This document shows, piece by piece, positions 1-11,600 of a stretch of 64,000 nucleotides of DNA (its first letter is position 1; the number at the start of each line of letters is the position of its first letter). The DNA comes from Trissonchulus latispiculum. Lineage: Eukaryota > Nematoda > Enoplea > Enoplida > Ironidae. The position numbers and the translations under genes were made by a program. The stretch spans positions 1 to 64,000 of the forward strand of contig JASAND010023837.1 in assembly GCA_030248195.1 (NCBI GenBank), given 5' to 3'. Under the pieces are notes generated by a model. The model did not search any database, was not told the origin of the DNA, and saw only the letters and a list, made by a program, of their open reading frames with translations.

Positions 1-112
1 CAGTTCATTACAATTGCTCTTGCCCAACAATTAGCGATTTAATATTTCGGTCAGTTTAATTCTGGGAGGCAATCAATTTAGGTATACATTTATTTTTTAA
101 CGTTTGTTTCAG

Positions 113-196
113 ATTTACTTCGAAGGAACAAACTTAGCTGGTCCTAAGGAATTTATTATTATTGATGAAATTGAATATAATGGCATATTATGCTAA
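113..196 (+). CDS. Terminal exon of a MAM-domain protein (3' end of an upstream paralogue)
   Basis: Follows a splice acceptor (TTTGTTTCAG) and reads 27 codons to a TAA stop. The peptide begins IYFEGTN and ends DEIEYNGILC, the typical end of a MAM domain, an extracellular adhesion/recognition module that finishes with a conserved Asp-Asp/Glu-Ile motif and a Cys. It has the same length and phase as the last exon of the mucin-MAM gene at 27103-27186, which begins IYFEGYN and ends DEIEYNGYLC. The rest of the gene lies outside the window on the left. I infer an extracellular or secreted product. Confidence is good that it is a coding exon; nothing can be said about the rest of the protein. Confidence 0.75.
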   Translation: MYFEGTNLAGPKEFIIIDEIEYNGILC

Positions 197-738
197 CTGT
201 CAGTGATATGAGATTAAAGAGCTTGCACTGAATGCTTTGTATCATTTGATCTGTATCATTCAACGTGATCATTTTCTTTTACCCAACTTCCTACCGTCCT
301 ACTTCTCAAACCAATGTCTCTATGAGAATGTAAACATTAGCGGAGTTGTTAACAATAGGTTTGTACCTCCTAGCTTATGCTTAATGACTTCCCCGAAAAG
401 CTTTGGTCAACATACACAAATATTACCTTGGCATGTAAGTAGTCCGCCTTAAAGCCCTCTTCCAAGACGCCAAATCAAAGATTTGTAGTTAAAGATAGCT
501 TTCTTTATTGAGTATTTGTGAAAAACTAATTGATTTTACTACTGATTAGTTGAAGTTGATCGTCATTCAGCAGTAGAATCAAAAACCATACATTACTACC
601 TTTGCTTCGCTTACATCAAAAGGTTCTTTAAAATTGGCACATGGTATTTAACTATGCATTTTATTTGAGCAGCGTGACGTGAATATCTTCCAGTTATTAA
701 AACTTAAAGACATGAAATAGCAATTGTATTCAGGTTTA
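197..738. other. Intergenic, nothing recognised
   Basis: AT-rich sequence downstream of the MAM exon. I see no convincing poly(A) signal, gene or repeat here. Confidence 0.5.
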
Positions 739-751
739 ATTGTAAACTATT

Positions 752-1376
752 GTTGTTGTTGTTGTTATTGCTCAGCCAGCTACTCAGCCAAGAGGCTATA
801 TGAGGGCGCTAACCTTTGTCTCTCCCCATCAGTCATAGCTAGTATGACTCGGTTCGTCGCCTGAATGCTGTCCCACAACGGGAAGCTGGAGCAGACACCT
901 TCTTGGCCTTTCGGCTCCGGTAGTAAGACATCCATTAACTGCTCATACGCAATGTAGAGGAGCACAGCATCGTTCGACACTGCAAGCCCCAAGCGCAGAT
1001 GGGGTGGGATCAGAGACAAACCCGGGAAGTTGTGTGATCCATTTTGAGTACATGACTCGTTTGCACCCAGCACTCCCTCGCAGGAGGTAGGCGGACCACA
1101 TTGCAGAAGTGCTTATCCCAAGGGGGGGTACCTTCCACCGGGAACTCCGCGCCCTACTCTTGACGATAAGTGGATTAAGGGTTCTTTAGCGTGCACTACC
1201 CCCAGCAAGGCAGCACACGGGCCCACCAATTTAACGCCTCATCCGACCGGCGGAGTAGTGACCTATGTTTCTTGCTCTAGGAAACAATGTAACGTCATTA
1301 TGGCTAAGGTGGGAATCGAACCTCGGACCTTTCGATCCTAAGTTCAACGCCTTAGCCATTCGGCCACATGGTCACT
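752..1376 (-). mobile_element. Long tRNA-derived SINE, minus strand
   Basis: The minus-strand 5' end looks like a tRNA: an A-box-like GTGGCCGAATGGCTAAGGCG and a B box GAGGTTCGATTCC around 1310-1372. The far end is a TTG/CAA trinucleotide tail at about 752-767. The element is flanked by a perfect 13-bp direct repeat, ATTGTAAACTATT, at 739-751 and 1377-1389, the target-site duplication left by LINE-type retrotransposition. At about 625 bp it is long for a SINE. The body codes for nothing I recognise. Confidence 0.8.
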
Positions 1377-1389
1377 ATTGTAAACTATT

Positions 1390-2040
1390 CACTTCAATCT
1401 TCGATTCAGTCTAAGAAATGCAGTTTCACCTGATATAAGTTATGAACCAGGAGTTTAATGAAATCAAAATAGCAGATTTTGTCTTGTATTTAGCGACACT
1501 AAGCTAAGAATACGGGGCTCTGTTAGAGCCTTCAGAGAATACAAGACCGAACTTGCGTCGAATGAGCCGGGTCCAGCAATAACACATGACGAATTGGGAA
1601 ATTTCGGCAGGATAGGTCTTTAATCGAAGCCAGTCTGATCACTCGTGACCGCAGTAGACAAGTAGTCTGTCATTTGCAAGAGACCAAAACACCGGCCAGG
1701 CCTTATTCGACCATTAAAGCTACAAAGCTATAAAATATTTATTCGGATATAAGCTCACGTCACCACACCAGTTTTTTGATTTCATTATCAAAGGGTGTGG
1801 TCTTTGACGATGCATGAAAAAGTCAAAACAAAGAGCATATTACAACGTTTACCATTTCTTCTATTTTTGACTGGAATAAATAAGAGCATTATTAATTTGT
1901 AAAAAGTTTGAGCATAGCGTTGCGTCCAGTTCCTTATTTACTGAACGCCCCTTTAGCTGACTTAAAAACCGAAGCGAAAACTATTGTTTGAGAAAATTAC
2001 CATTGGATATATATATTTATAGTTCCGGGGCTTTGTGACT
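1390..2040. other. Intergenic, nothing recognised
   Basis: AT-rich DNA between the SINE and the LINE fragment, with no coding or repeat signal I can support. Confidence 0.4.
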
Positions 2041-2300
2041 TTACTTATATATTTGGGCAAGTGTCCCAAACTCAGCAAAGGAGCAATTTTTTCTTGTTCG
2101 CGGTACCATTATTGCAAGTTCGTAGCCATACCTTAACAGTTCGTCCGATAGGAGTTCAAGTTTCCCACACTGAGATAAGGATCGTACATTCCAAACAGCC
2201 AGCTTCCGAATTGCTGATGTCGATATCACGTGTCGGCATGCCGGAGCAGGGTTTTGTCTTCGCCCACGACCACCCACATCCACTACCGGCTCCGGTCGAA
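2041..2300 (-). pseudogene. Fragment of a LINE endonuclease domain
   Basis: The minus-strand peptide includes KLAVWNVRSLSQCGKLELL followed by DELLRYGYELAIM. This matches the start of the APE-type endonuclease of RTE/CR1-like LINEs (typically ...WNVRTL...GKL..L..EL.RY). Only this N-terminal part is present and no catalytic His or reverse transcriptase follows, so it is a dead remnant. The exact clade cannot be set from so short a piece. Confidence 0.55.
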
Positions 2301-2599
2301 GGGGACCATGCGGGGACATCCTAGCATTGGGCATAGTATCTGATTCAGCGTTCATCATAGAGTTCGGGGATGGATTCCACAGCCACGTCGAAGCGATTTG
2401 CTGCGCCCTGGCCAGGGACGCACCTATCCTGGTCACCGCCTCAGGTTATCAGCAAGGATGCCAATTACCGTCATTGGTTTTCAGCCTCTGCGAGGACTCC
2501 CTGATCGTTGCCACCCCAGGGACGGTTCCACTGAGCTGGATAGGAGAGCTCGGGAAATTATTATTATAAATGTAACTTCAATGCGATGATGGATACTTT

Positions 2600-3266
2600 T
2601 CTGTTCGACTCCACCTAGTAATGCAATTTCAAGATGCAACTCGCTTCGGCTTTCTATTAATATATTTATCTAGAGTAACCTTTAGACACAACGTTGGAAT
2701 TACCATGGAGGTTCCATTACAATACTTTAAATGGGTTGCTATTCAAATGAAGTATTCTGTAATTGCTGCAGAGGAAAAAAACCGAAACTTAAGCCACTTT
2801 CTACCGGGAAGTTATACTTTCTAACGCCAGTTATCATACTGAGTTGACTGACATGTGAACGGAAGAATTTTAGCATGTAGCCAGGAACCTCAAAAGAGTT
2901 GGACAGGTATCATATTCTTCTAATTGGCTTCAGAAGTAAGAAGATCTGATGCTACTTTCTTGTCGGAATACTGATAATTATAAACCTTCGTTGCAAGAAT
3001 TTTAAGATTATTGGAGAGCTATTAAATGTCTGTCGGGAAACAAAATGCGAATGCATGAAACATGAAGCGCTAGCCTAATCATTATGCTGGCAGATAATTG
3101 ATTTTCTGCGCCTCATTAATTTATTATTAGTGTTATATTCTATTTTATTAATTTTATTAAGCTGTCTAAACCATTAAAGTCATACGTCTAAAGCTTTCTA
3201 TTATTTTAGTTACATTTGAAAGGCTAGAAGTTAGTTAATTTCTATGGAACCGCATAGCAAACAGTA
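2600..3266. other. Upstream region of the GPCR gene
   Basis: AT-rich sequence with no repeat or coding exon I can support. The promoter of the downstream receptor should lie here, but no core element stands out. Confidence 0.3.
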
Positions 3267-4145
3267 ATGCTTATATCCAATAATCATACCTCAGTCTGGT
3301 CAGCGGATAATTTTAAATGGTATCATTCGACTTTTGTATGTGGAACTGACCTCGTTGCAATCCTGGGACTAACACTATACTTGGCAGTTTATAGGACAGT
3401 ACTGAAATATTGGAAAGAGATTTTTAACGGCTCCTTCCACATTCTTTTACTCAGCTTAGCTAACTGTGACATGATGCAACTTTTGATGCAACTTGTCTAC
3501 ATCACAGTGATAATTGTTGTCGGCGAGGACAAACTTCCACCTGATTACGTATTCTTTGGTGGACTTCTTCTCACCTGGTTTGTCTGGAATTCTAGCATGC
3601 ACATTGCTGCCATCAGTATAAACCGATTTACGGCTGTTGCGGTGCCAGCCAAATACCATCTATACTCTACAACTAGATTTGTGATATTCCAGATTGTATG
3701 CTGCGCTATTTTATCCACTATTGGAGCAACCGTCCTATACATTCCAGGCTGTCGGCTTCGCGTTGCACTTGGCTTAGGGTATCGATTTTTATGCCCACAT
3801 ACTCCCACCACTGAGGCGGCTATGAACTATATTAAGGTATGGACAGTAATAATGACAGTTACCCTCAGCGTGTTTTACACAGCAGTATATAAAGTAGCCA
3901 AGAATAAGTCCAGCTTGAAACAGAGTGAAAAGTCGTTGATTCTTCAATTCGCAGTGATAACTGGAATTTATCTGCTGTACGCTGTAGCTTACTGGCTAGC
4001 GGAATTGAACTCTGTGAATCTGACACTGGCAGATGGTATTTTTGGTGCCATGGCTGTCGTAAACACTGCTGCAAATCCATTCGTATACTGCTTGTTTTGT
4101 AGAAAGCTTAGATCAAAACTATTCAAATTACGAACCGTTGTGTAG
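3267..4145 (+). CDS. Seven-transmembrane receptor, nematode Srx-like chemoreceptor family
   Basis: A single uninterrupted 292-residue reading frame with seven hydrophobic segments (about residues 22-44, 57-84, 95-117, 137-160, 188-211, 225-248 and 254-277). The end of segment 3 has NRF at 119-121 where most rhodopsin-like receptors have DRY, followed by VPAKY. Segment 7 carries NPFVY (270-274), the NPxxY motif. N-glycosylation sites lie at N6 and N54. The C-terminal tail is short and basic. Length, NRF and absence of introns fit nematode serpentine chemoreceptors (Srx and relatives); a flatworm- or tardigrade-type orphan rhodopsin GPCR is the alternative. It is probably a plasma-membrane sensory receptor; the ligand is unknown. 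An AATAAA follows 20 bp after the stop, so the gene looks intact. Confidence 0.8.
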   Translation: MLISNNHTSVWSADNFKWYHSTFVCGTDLVAILGLTLYLAVYRTVLKYWKEIFNGSFHILLLSLANCDMMQLLMQLVYITVIIVVGEDKLPPDYVFFGGLLLTWFVWNSSMHIAAISINRFTAVAVPAKYHLYSTTRFVIFQIVCCAILSTIGATVLYIPGCRLRVALGLGYRFLCPHTPTTEAAMNYIKVWTVIMTVTLSVFYTAVYKVAKNKSSLKQSEKSLILQFAVITGIYLLYAVAYWLAELNSVNLTLADGIFGAMAVVNTAANPFVYCLFCRKLRSKLFKLRTVV

Positions 4146-4164
4146 GCACAGCTGTGTGTTAATT

Positions 4165-4170
4165 AATAAA
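4165..4170 (+). promoter_or_regulatory. Poly(A) signal of the GPCR gene
   Basis: AATAAA lies about 20 bp after the receptor stop codon. Confidence 0.55.
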
Positions 4171-4457
4171 GGATATGGCGTATTAGGCAACGTGGTAAAG
4201 TAAAAGCACCACTACTGGTTGATACAGTATACTTTAAAACCAGATTCTATGTTTGGGACATTATGTGAGGCACGTACGCTGTAACTTTGATTCGGCGCTT
4301 CATCGATTTTTAAACAGCTTAGCTGTAGTTGAGATAACCTCTAAACTTAGATAAAGTAGACTTAATAATAATTTAATTATAAATGCCAACTGTGATTTAG
4401 AAAGAGTGCATTATGCATACGATTATGGCAAGCGGTATATTAAAGACGGACCTATAC

Positions 4458-4809
4458 CAAGAGTACATAATATATAAGAGTGTGACAATTGGCAGGTTCT
4501 TTGTTATCAGCTTTAGGTACATGCTCTGCACGCTAACGGCTGACCCCCCCCACACAAACGTGTATGTTCACTTCAAACAAATTTGGCCGCTACGCTTGCA
4601 TGCTGAAGCTCAAAAACACAACTACTCAGTTGGTTCAATGTGCGTCTGTTGCGAGCTTTAACACGCAAAGATAGCGTTCTAACTTTTTTGAAGTGAGCAT
4701 ACACATTTGTGGGGGGGGGGGGGTTAGCCGTTAGCGAACATAGCATGTACCTGCTGCTGATAATAGAGAATCTGCCAGGTGTCACACTCTTATCTATTAT
4801 GTACTCTTG
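4458..4809. mobile_element. MITE with CAAGAGTACATAATA ends, copy 1
   Basis: A 352-bp nearly palindromic element. It begins CAAGAGTACATAATA and ends with the inverse, TATTATGTACTCTTG with one change. A perfect 7-bp duplication, CCTATAC, flanks it at 4451-4457 and 4810-4816. The halves carry matching internal blocks (GTGTGACA..., GTACATGCTCTGCACGCTAACGG) that meet a C-run on one side and a G-run on the other. It is non-coding. Confidence 0.85.
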
Positions 4810-5139
4810 CCTATACTATGCCATGCGTTAAGTGAAACTTCCCATATCCTCACATAAATCGAATAAATGAAAGCATGAAATTAAACAGAAGTATATAGAT
4901 TAATTTATGAATGAATGTACATGCCGCAGTAAAATGTAGGGATGGACTCCACCCTTGGAAAACTTCAGCAGTGTATATGCTACATCAGACTGGCCAATTT
5001 AAGTGAAGTAGTACATAACTAAGCGTTATGATGTGGAAGATCACTGCTTACTGAGTATCTTTAGAAGCATGAAGATAGAGGGAGAAAATTTACATTTACT
5101 TTAAAACCTACATTCACGTTTACATTTACTTGAAATTTA

Positions 5140-5383
5140 TCAGGTTGTAGCGCTTCTACCAGGGCTGGTGGATCAAGAAGAAACCAAGGACAAGCAAAAG
5201 ATGGGAGGCATTAGGTACGTACACCCTCGTACCCACGAATCCAGGTCCCAGAAGAGAGAAGGGAAGAGGGAGGTTCAGCTTTCCTCTCACCATTGAAAGT
5301 AAAGAATTGGTCCCACCGGGGATCGAACTACGGCCTTTCTACACCGGAGCAGACATGCTAACCACTAGACCACGGGACCAACA
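5140..5383 (-). mobile_element. tRNA-derived SINE, minus strand
   Basis: The minus strand starts with a clear tRNA-like head: GGTCCCGTGGTCTAGTGGTT is an A box like that of tRNA-Glu/Asp, and GTAGTTCGATCCCC is a B box. The head could fold with a GGTCCC/GGGACC acceptor stem. A non-tRNA body follows, ending near ACCTGATAAATTTC. I could not fix the tail or duplication, so the left boundary is approximate. Confidence 0.65.
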
Positions 5384-5746
5384 GCTGAACTCCCATATCA
5401 GGCTTATCAAATTTTCCTAAGCCAGCTTCCCTTACAAGGTTTTTATGAATCATGGAATATGCATTTATTTCCAAACCATCCTAAACAACTTAGTTCTACA
5501 CTTCTCCACTGATGAGCCGCAAGTGTTTGAACCAAGTCTGGCAGAGGTCGCATGCACTACTAATATAGGAACTTTATATGTTTTACGTGTATAGCTGGAA
5601 AGTTCATGAATTAGCACGAGAGAGTGTATTTTTATTTCTTTAATTTCGGTCGGACTTCTATTTTGTGCTAACTTCTTCCCAGAAAATAAATCCCGGAAAA
5701 GGAAAATAAAAAGTTGGTACGTAACCTAATTTTACTATAATTTATT

Positions 5747-8095
5747 GGGACCAATTTCATAAAATTACAAATACAGGATTGTAGAATTGTAGGATCAGCT
5801 ACAATTCCACAATTGCAGGAGTGGCTAAAACACATTTTTACAGAATTGTTACTACAATTATGACAGGTGCAACTACTATACAATTGTAGGAATTGTACCT
5901 ACAACTGTAAAATTTGCACCTACAATTCAGCTTACGTTTTTTATCGAGAAATAGTATAGTTACTGTGAGACTGATTATATCGCGGATAGTATTTATAGCA
6001 AGAGTTTTACAGCAAAGTATTCTTTTTATAAGTCTATGTAAGTATTGTTACCATTACATCAACGTTTTTGATTCTATTCTAACATAACTATTAGTTACTA
6101 TTTGCTACTAATTGCTTTGTATAAATTTAATACATGTGCTTTGTGTATAATTTAAGAGTTAATTACGAATAAGTTATACTACAAAACAGAAGTTGTTATT
6201 AGATTGGATGTAAATTTATGCTTTTTGGTGTTTCTATAAGTTGTTGTAGCATAGCACAGAGTTGTATGCGGGCCGATTTTTGCGGCCCGCGCCCGGCCCG
6301 CAGCCCGCACCTCATGACCGCGGCCCGCAACACTCCGGCCTGCGGCCCGCACACGTGTAAATCGGCCCGCAGGTACCCGCACATACAAATTGATACCTAT
6401 GTAGTACCTGAGCACCAAAACTGTTGTATTTTGAAAGATACTTCCGGGTCCGGCAAATTTTTCTGTCCGTTTAATTTGAACTTTGTTGTCTACCAAATTA
6501 CTGTTCTTAAAGTGGTAATAAAAGCCTATCTTCCCTTGACACGTTCAGTACTACTGAGCCATTGATGGGTCAGTCCGATTCCTACTGGCAAACTACTGAC
6601 CCACCCTTGGGTCAGGCTAGCTTTAGCATGTTGTTTACAGAGAAAAAATTTTTTAGTGTGCAAAGCAAAATATTCATGCGGCTTTTAGTGTGCACAGGAG
6701 GAGGAATTATTCCTGTATTATTTATATTTTTGTTTGTGAGTGTGTATATAGTATTAAAATAGTATTAGTCTATGAAGTAATTAACCAAAAATGGTATTAG
6801 TAGTGAACGTGTTAATTAAAAGGGTACACCATGAAAAATTTTTTGGGCAGGGATTTTGTTCATTTTTACGCAAATGTTTGACGCATTTATCCTTGACAGC
6901 GAGTTCGTTCAGCACTTGACGAGCTTAATTAACCAGCTATTAATTGTAGGAAAATAAAAATTGGTATTGAAAGCGCCAAAGCTGCGACGCCGCAGCAATC
7001 GCAGACAATTTTCTCCAAAACGCCCTATGCTGTAGAACTTCATTCGGCTGTCATTGACCTTAAATGAACTATGTAGTCTTCAGCAAGAAGTTGTGAATGA
7101 AAGTTAAATGAATTAAAGTCTTCAGTAAGAAGTTATCATGGATTTAGATTTATTTATGTGCAAAAGCACGAATTTCCGAAATTAAATTAAAAATTCAGTT
7201 TCTGCGCCAATGAAAATAGGCGTTAAAGTTTTTAAAAATAATATTTCGGCAAATATGCTACCCCCGACTTTCAGTGCTAAACACTCACAAAGGTTCCAGT
7301 AGAAACCACAGGATTGACTTTTGTAGATGATTACGTTCCGACTTATTTCTGCAGGACATCGTTGTTATTACTCAATACGCTGATTGATTATGCAAACTGA
7401 GTAATATAGTACATGCTGAAGGTGTCGAATGGCATAACGAAGTCAACTAGTGTTTAAAAATCTAAAATATTACCTTCTTTTGTATATAATTTGGTATGTA
7501 TGAAATCTCTAGAAAGCAAAATTATCCCCATGAAAGTAACCCAAAATCGGCCCGCATCGGCCCGCGCGACCCGCGCGGGTAGTAAAATTCGGCCCGCCCC
7601 GCCCCGCCCCGCCCCGCGGGTACCCGCGGCCCGCATACAACTCTGGCATAGCATATAATCATAAGAACGGAATAATTAATTAAAAATTAATCAATTAAAA
7701 ACTATTACTTAATTAATTGTAAACTATTTAAAATTTAAATCATAACAATGTAAAATTTAGACACAATGGAGCTACAGCCTTTCTGCCGATGTAGAACTTG
7801 TAGGTACAATTTACATGCATCATTCGCAATTGTGAAAAGTTGATTACCTTATGAAACTTAGTAAATTCGCAACAATTGTGGAGCCACAATCACAATTTCA
7901 GGTCAACTATTACAATAACCATTGGTGTTGATTTGATGGTTACAATTGTAGTACAATTTGCTTACAATTGTAGTATTATGAAATGAAAAATTGTAGAACG
8001 TTGTTAATCCACAAGAGAATGAATTGTATTATGAAACGGAATGAGCTACACATGTAGCAAATGTAGACTACAATTGTTTTATGAAATACCCCTTG
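5747..8095. mobile_element. Inverted-repeat DNA element with ACAATTGTAG repeats, interrupted by a hAT-like insertion
   Basis: The left end (GGGACCAATTTCATAAAA) and the inverse of the right end (AAGGGGTATTTCATAAAA) match over TTTCATAAAA. Both arms are packed with the self-complementary motif (T)ACAATTGTAG in both orientations (5765-5935 and 7785-8080). Ends starting GGG...TTTCATAAA recall PIF/Harbinger MITEs, but I found no convincing 3-bp duplication. A hAT-like element at 6257-7645 splits it. Confidence 0.45.
6257..7645. mobile_element. Non-autonomous hAT-like element with GC-rich ends
   Basis: The ends are exact inverted repeats, CAGAGTTGTATGCGGGCC and its inverse. A perfect 8-bp duplication, GCATAGCA, lies at 6249-6256 and 7646-7653. 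CAGAG-type ends with an 8-bp duplication are the hAT signature. The subterminal regions are dense in GGCCCGC motifs while the interior is AT-rich and lacks a transposase. Confidence 0.85.
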
Positions 8096-8671
8096 GGAGT
8101 GGGTTCCATTACAAAGGTGTTCAGTTAGCCAAGATATTGTGCGTATAGTTGAAAATATTAAAATGCCAAAATTTAAAAAATCCACAATTCCAGAAATTGG
8201 GTGTTCTACATGAACTAGCAGCGGCAGCGGATAAGTTCCATTCTATTGTGGAAGCAAAATTCGAAATATATATATGGATCATTTTAAATTTTCAGTAAAA
8301 AACCTCCGGCATTCCAGATTTTCAAAATCTCAAGTTTCGGCGATTCTAAAATAGTAATTTTCACATCAGTTTTGTAAAATCCGAATTCAAACTTTAATTA
8401 TAATTTTTCTCAAACGTTCACAAGTTCACAAAAGTTCAACTCCCTACCTGATGTATGTATAATTAAGTAGCATTGCCCTACCCCATACGAGTGCCTCTAA
8501 AAATCCGTCAACCACGCAATTTTTATATACACGTCTTACTGTTGCCGAGTCAGGCAGCCTTTAGAAAGACAATCTGTCAATGCAGCTGATCTAAGCTAAA
8601 CAAACACATCTTTAATCTGATGCAAGCCAAATCCCTAGAAGTGTTTCCCTGAAATAGTTCATAAAAAGACT
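8096..8671. other. Upstream region of the mucin-MAM gene
   Basis: AT-rich sequence with no coding content recognised. The promoter of the gene starting at 8672 is expected here, but no element is unambiguous. Confidence 0.3.
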
Positions 8672-11600
8672 ATGCGTGCTGTTTCGATATTATGCGCTTT
8701 CTTTATTATAACCATTTTAATAAATTCTATTTCATGTATCCCTTCAATTTATGACAGGAGAGAAGATGTGACCGGTACGTGAGATTTCTCGCATAGCTGC
8801 ATTATCTGAAATTCCGAAGGTAAAGACCACAAGAAATAAACTGGTAGATAATTTGAGATAAACTCAAGGACACTTTAGTTTAATGATATTACAAAAAACG
8901 AAAACGTTGATTGATTTTGCTTCAGATGACAACAGTAAACGTCAAATTGATATTGCCGCTCCTGTTTATCTTGGCAAAATTCAAAACGATGTGTGGTCGT
9001 GGATTAAAGATTTGTGGAATTGTGGAACAGGTAAAGAACAAAAATATTAGATGGTGGTAGAAAATGTTAAACTTAACTTGATTGGATAAAATTTTCACGC
9101 GCACTTTTTGAAGCTAACTCGCTGAGTTAAGCGTAATCCAAAGACTTAACATAAACGTATGTTTAAAGTATTATGCTGAAAGCTTTTTTATGTTTTTTAG
9201 GAGGTTGTCCAACAACAACCGCAGCGACAACTACAATTCCTGTAAGCAGCCGCCAATTTGTACTTACCAGAGCCATAAAGTAGCAAATTTCGCTGGTAGT
9301 AGTAGTAGTAGTAGTAGCAGTAGTAGTAATAGTAGTAGTAGTAGTAGTAGTAGTAGTTGTTGTTGTTGTTGAAGTAGTAGCATAGCTACGGCAACTATAG
9401 TGCCAGGTAATTTAACATTGTCAAGGTTAACCAGATTTAAACCAGATTTACACCTAGGTTGTCATTATTACAGACAACGAGTCCAGATACTTCAGCAACT
9501 GGAACAAAGAGTTATAGTACTGTTGCCACTTCGATAGAGAGCTCTACTAAAACGCCGAAAATTGTCAGATCCGTGATATCGACTACACCAGAACTGGGTA
9601 CCTCTCAAACGCCAACAGAAGAAACCGTGTCACAATCTGAACTAACGACGTCTCAGTCATCAACAGAGACTAAAACGTTCACAGCCGGCACAACATTCAA
9701 TTCACAGGCCACAGAAACAACTGCTGCAGAAGCAGAAACAAGTGCTGCTTTAGTGAAAACTACAACTGATACTACAGCAACCGTTACGCTTGTAGAAACC
9801 ACAGAGTCGTTTTCAAACACAATGGGCTCATCGCTGAAGGCAGACACGACAGCAACCGCTGAAGCAGCTACAACTTCTACCCCATCTACTGGAACAAGTG
9901 TTGCTTCTGCAGCAACCATAAATCCTAGTACTGATGCACCGGTTACGGCTGAAGGAGCCAGCGCAGCCAACGGACAGACGACAATGTCAGACGCAGGCTC
10001 TACCGATTCTAAAACAACTGCTGCATCTTCTGGCGCAAATACAGCTTCCGTTGGGGCTACAAATCCAAGTAACGAAGCCACGACTACGGTTGAAGGAGCC
10101 ACCACCGACACCGGAGAAATGACAACAAAGGCAGAATCTACAGTTTCCAATTCAGGAAGTTCTACCACATCTTCTGGTACAAGTGTTGTTTCCGAAGCAA
10201 CCACAAATCCTAGTGCTGAAACGACAGCTACTGCTACAGAAACTAGCGCAGCCAACAGACAGACGACAACGTCAAACGCAGGATCTACCGCCACCAATTT
10301 TGAAACAACTGCTGCATCTTCAGGCGCAAATACAGCTTCCGTTGGGACCACAAATCCTAGTAACGAAGCCACAACTCCGGTTGAAGGAGCCACCACTGAC
10401 ATAGGAGAAACGACATCAAACGCCGAATCTACAGTTTCGAATTCAGAAAGTTCTACCCCATCTTCTGGTACAGGTGTTGTTTCGGAAGCAACCACAAATC
10501 CTAGTGCTGAAACGACAGCTACTGCTACAGAAACCAACGCAGCCAGCGGACAGACGACAATGTCAAACGCAGGCTCTACCGCCACCAATTTTGAAACAAC
10601 TGCTGCATCTTCAAGCGCAAATACAGCTTCCGTTGGGACCACAAATCCTGGTAACGAAGCCACAACTACGGTTGCAGGAGCCACCACTGACATAGGAGAA
10701 ACGACATCAAACGCAGAATCTACAGTTTCGAATTCAGAACGTTCTACCCCATCTTCTGGTACAAGTGTTGTTTCCGAAGCAACCACAAATCCTAGTGCTG
10801 AAACGACAGCTACTGCTACAGAAACTAGCGCAGCCGACAGACAGACGACAATGTCAAACGCAGGGTCTACCGCCACCAACTTTGGAACAACTGCTGCATC
10901 TTCAGGCGCAAATACAGCTTCCGTTGGGACCACAAATCCTAGTAACGAAGCCACAACTCCGGTTGAAGGAGCCACCACTGACATAGGAGAAACGACATCA
11001 AACGCCGAATCTACAGTTTCGAATTCAGAAAGTTCTACCCCATCTTCTGGTACAATTGTTGTTTCGGAAGCAACCACAAATCCGAGTACTGAAACGACAG
11101 CTACTGCTACAGAAACTAGCGCAGCCAGCGGGCAGACGACAATGTCAAACGCAGGGTCTACCGCCACCAACTTTGGAACAACTGCTGCATCTTCAGGCGC
11201 AAATACAGCTTCCGTTGGGACCACAAATCCTAGTAACGAAGCCACAACTCCGGTTGAAGGAGCCACCACTGACACAGGAGAAACGACATCAAACGCAGAA
11301 TCTACAGTTTCCAATTCTGGAAGTTCTACCCCATCTTCTGGTACAAGTGTTGTTTCGGAAGCAACCACAAATCCGAGTACTGAAACGACAGCTACTGCTA
11401 CAGAAACTAGCGCAGCCAGCGGGCAGACGACAATGTCAAACGCAGGGTCTACCGCCACCAACTTTGGAACAACTGCTGCATCTTCAGGCGCAAATACAGC
11501 TTCCGTTGGGACCACAAATCCTAGTAACGAAGCCACAACTCCGGTTGAAGGAGCCACCACTGACACAGGAGAAACGACATCAAACGCAGAATCTACAGTT

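Noticed and set aside
780..1073. 97-residue minus-strand frame
   Set aside because: It lies wholly inside the tRNA-derived SINE bounded by a 13-bp duplication.
1300..1376. Functional tRNA gene on the minus strand
   Set aside because: A and B boxes are good, but the sequence is the head of a 625-bp element with a target duplication, so it is a SINE promoter.
6179..6565. Arg/Ala/Gly-rich frames on both strands
   Set aside because: They come from the GGCCCGC subterminal repeats of the hAT-like element.
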